A DNA stretch of 64,000 bases, taken from assembly GCA_028278425.1 (NCBI GenBank), contig JANQEJ010000253.1:19406-83405 (forward strand), in the 5' to 3' direction. A model generated the notes under the pieces. That model made no database searches and had not been told where the DNA came from. It saw only the letters and a list, made by a program, of their open reading frames with translations. The translations under genes were made by a program, and so were the position numbers. Source of the DNA: Planctomycetota bacterium. GTDB taxonomy: Bacteria; Planctomycetota; UBA1135; GCA-002686595. This document shows, in pieces, positions 63,871 to 64,000 of this stretch (position 1 is the stretch's first letter; each line of letters begins with the position of its first letter).

Positions 63871-64000
63871 TCAGGGACCTCCGGGCGTTTCGGCGAGGCG
63901 GAGCAGGCCGTGGCGTCGCCACGCTTTCCCTAAGAGCCACGTCTTCGGCGAGACGATCGGGCCGAGCCAATCGTCCGGCGTGTAGTCCTTCCAACCGTCG
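63871..64000 (-). CDS. C-terminal end of an unidentified gene (truncated)
   Basis: The minus strand has an open frame running in from the right edge and ending at TGA (63871-63873). The 42 visible residues contain GWKDYTPDDWLGPIVSPKTW and LLGKAWRRHG; the codon use and the Trp/Pro composition look like real protein rather than noise. No family is recognised. The gap of 218 bases to the pus10 gene holds no supported feature. Confidence 0.6.
   Translation of the reverse strand, partial: DGWKDYTPDDWLGPIVSPKTWLLGKAWRRHGLLRLAETPGGP

Overview
The window looks like one contig of a GC-rich (about 70%) diderm bacterium, most probably a deep-branching member of the Planctomycetota. The signs are a PVC-type heme-binding CxxCH protein fused to a 3-keto-disaccharide hydrolase (DUF1080) domain, an ECF sigma factor paired with a von Willebrand (YfbK-like) protein, many secreted proteins that share one C-terminal module, menaquinone synthesis by the futalosine route (mqnA, mqnC, mqnE), lipoproteins with Lgt, and several Ser/Thr-kinase-type membrane receptors. 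No tRNA, rRNA, CRISPR array, insertion sequence or prophage was seen.

Layout. 0-10 kb: end of a secreted protein, an M1 aminopeptidase, a secreted M12B-like metalloprotease, a Nudix/metallo-beta-lactamase fusion, a glycine-rich secreted protein and the large PVC cytochrome. 10-16 kb: a small secreted protein, a membrane STAND NTPase with leucine-rich repeats, a membrane protein and an S41-like lipoprotein. 15.6-23 kb: ECF sigma plus a fused anti-sigma-like/VWA protein, a thioredoxin-fold protein with an in-frame TGA that is best read as selenocysteine, a heterodimeric ABC exporter, and a tiny candidate gene with two strong hairpins. 23-31.6 kb: three secreted beta-helix proteins, a lipoprotein, an amidase, a lipid-kinase-like protein and an M18 aminopeptidase. 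31.6-36.6 kb: an overlapping minus-strand unit of mqnA, a zinc-ribbon protein, topoisomerase VI B and A, and a D-amino-acid-oxidase-like enzyme. 36.6-46.8 kb: RNA-modification genes, two small membrane proteins, an M64 peptidase, mqnC-mqnE, a cupredoxin and glycyl-tRNA synthetase. 46.8-58.2 kb: a YfhO-like membrane protein, two lipoproteins, a receptor kinase, HtpG and a pseudokinase paralogue. 58-64 kb: a glycosyltransferase and FAD enzyme pair, an RNase HII-like protein, Lgt, a bacterial Pus10, and the end of an unidentified gene.

The strongest observations are: the UxxC selenoprotein with a fitting SECIS-like hairpin; the active kinase / Hsp90 (HtpG) / pseudokinase locus, whose two kinases share the same architecture and C-terminal domain; the archaeal/eukaryotic-type Pus10 and topoisomerase VI genes in a bacterial context; a recurring TANNNT box 6-11 bases before start codons, which implies leaderless mRNAs; and two genes whose only sensible start is a CTG overlapping the upstream stop (CTGA).

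Many genes are tightly coupled by ATGA, GTGA or CTGA overlaps (sigma/VWA, the ABC pair, amidase/lipid kinase, methyltransferase/pseudouridine synthase, mqnC/mqnE, GlyRS/membrane protein, topo VI A/oxidase, lgt/RNase HII-like), which gives good support for operons and starts. All functional names come from motif recognition by eye; no database search was run.
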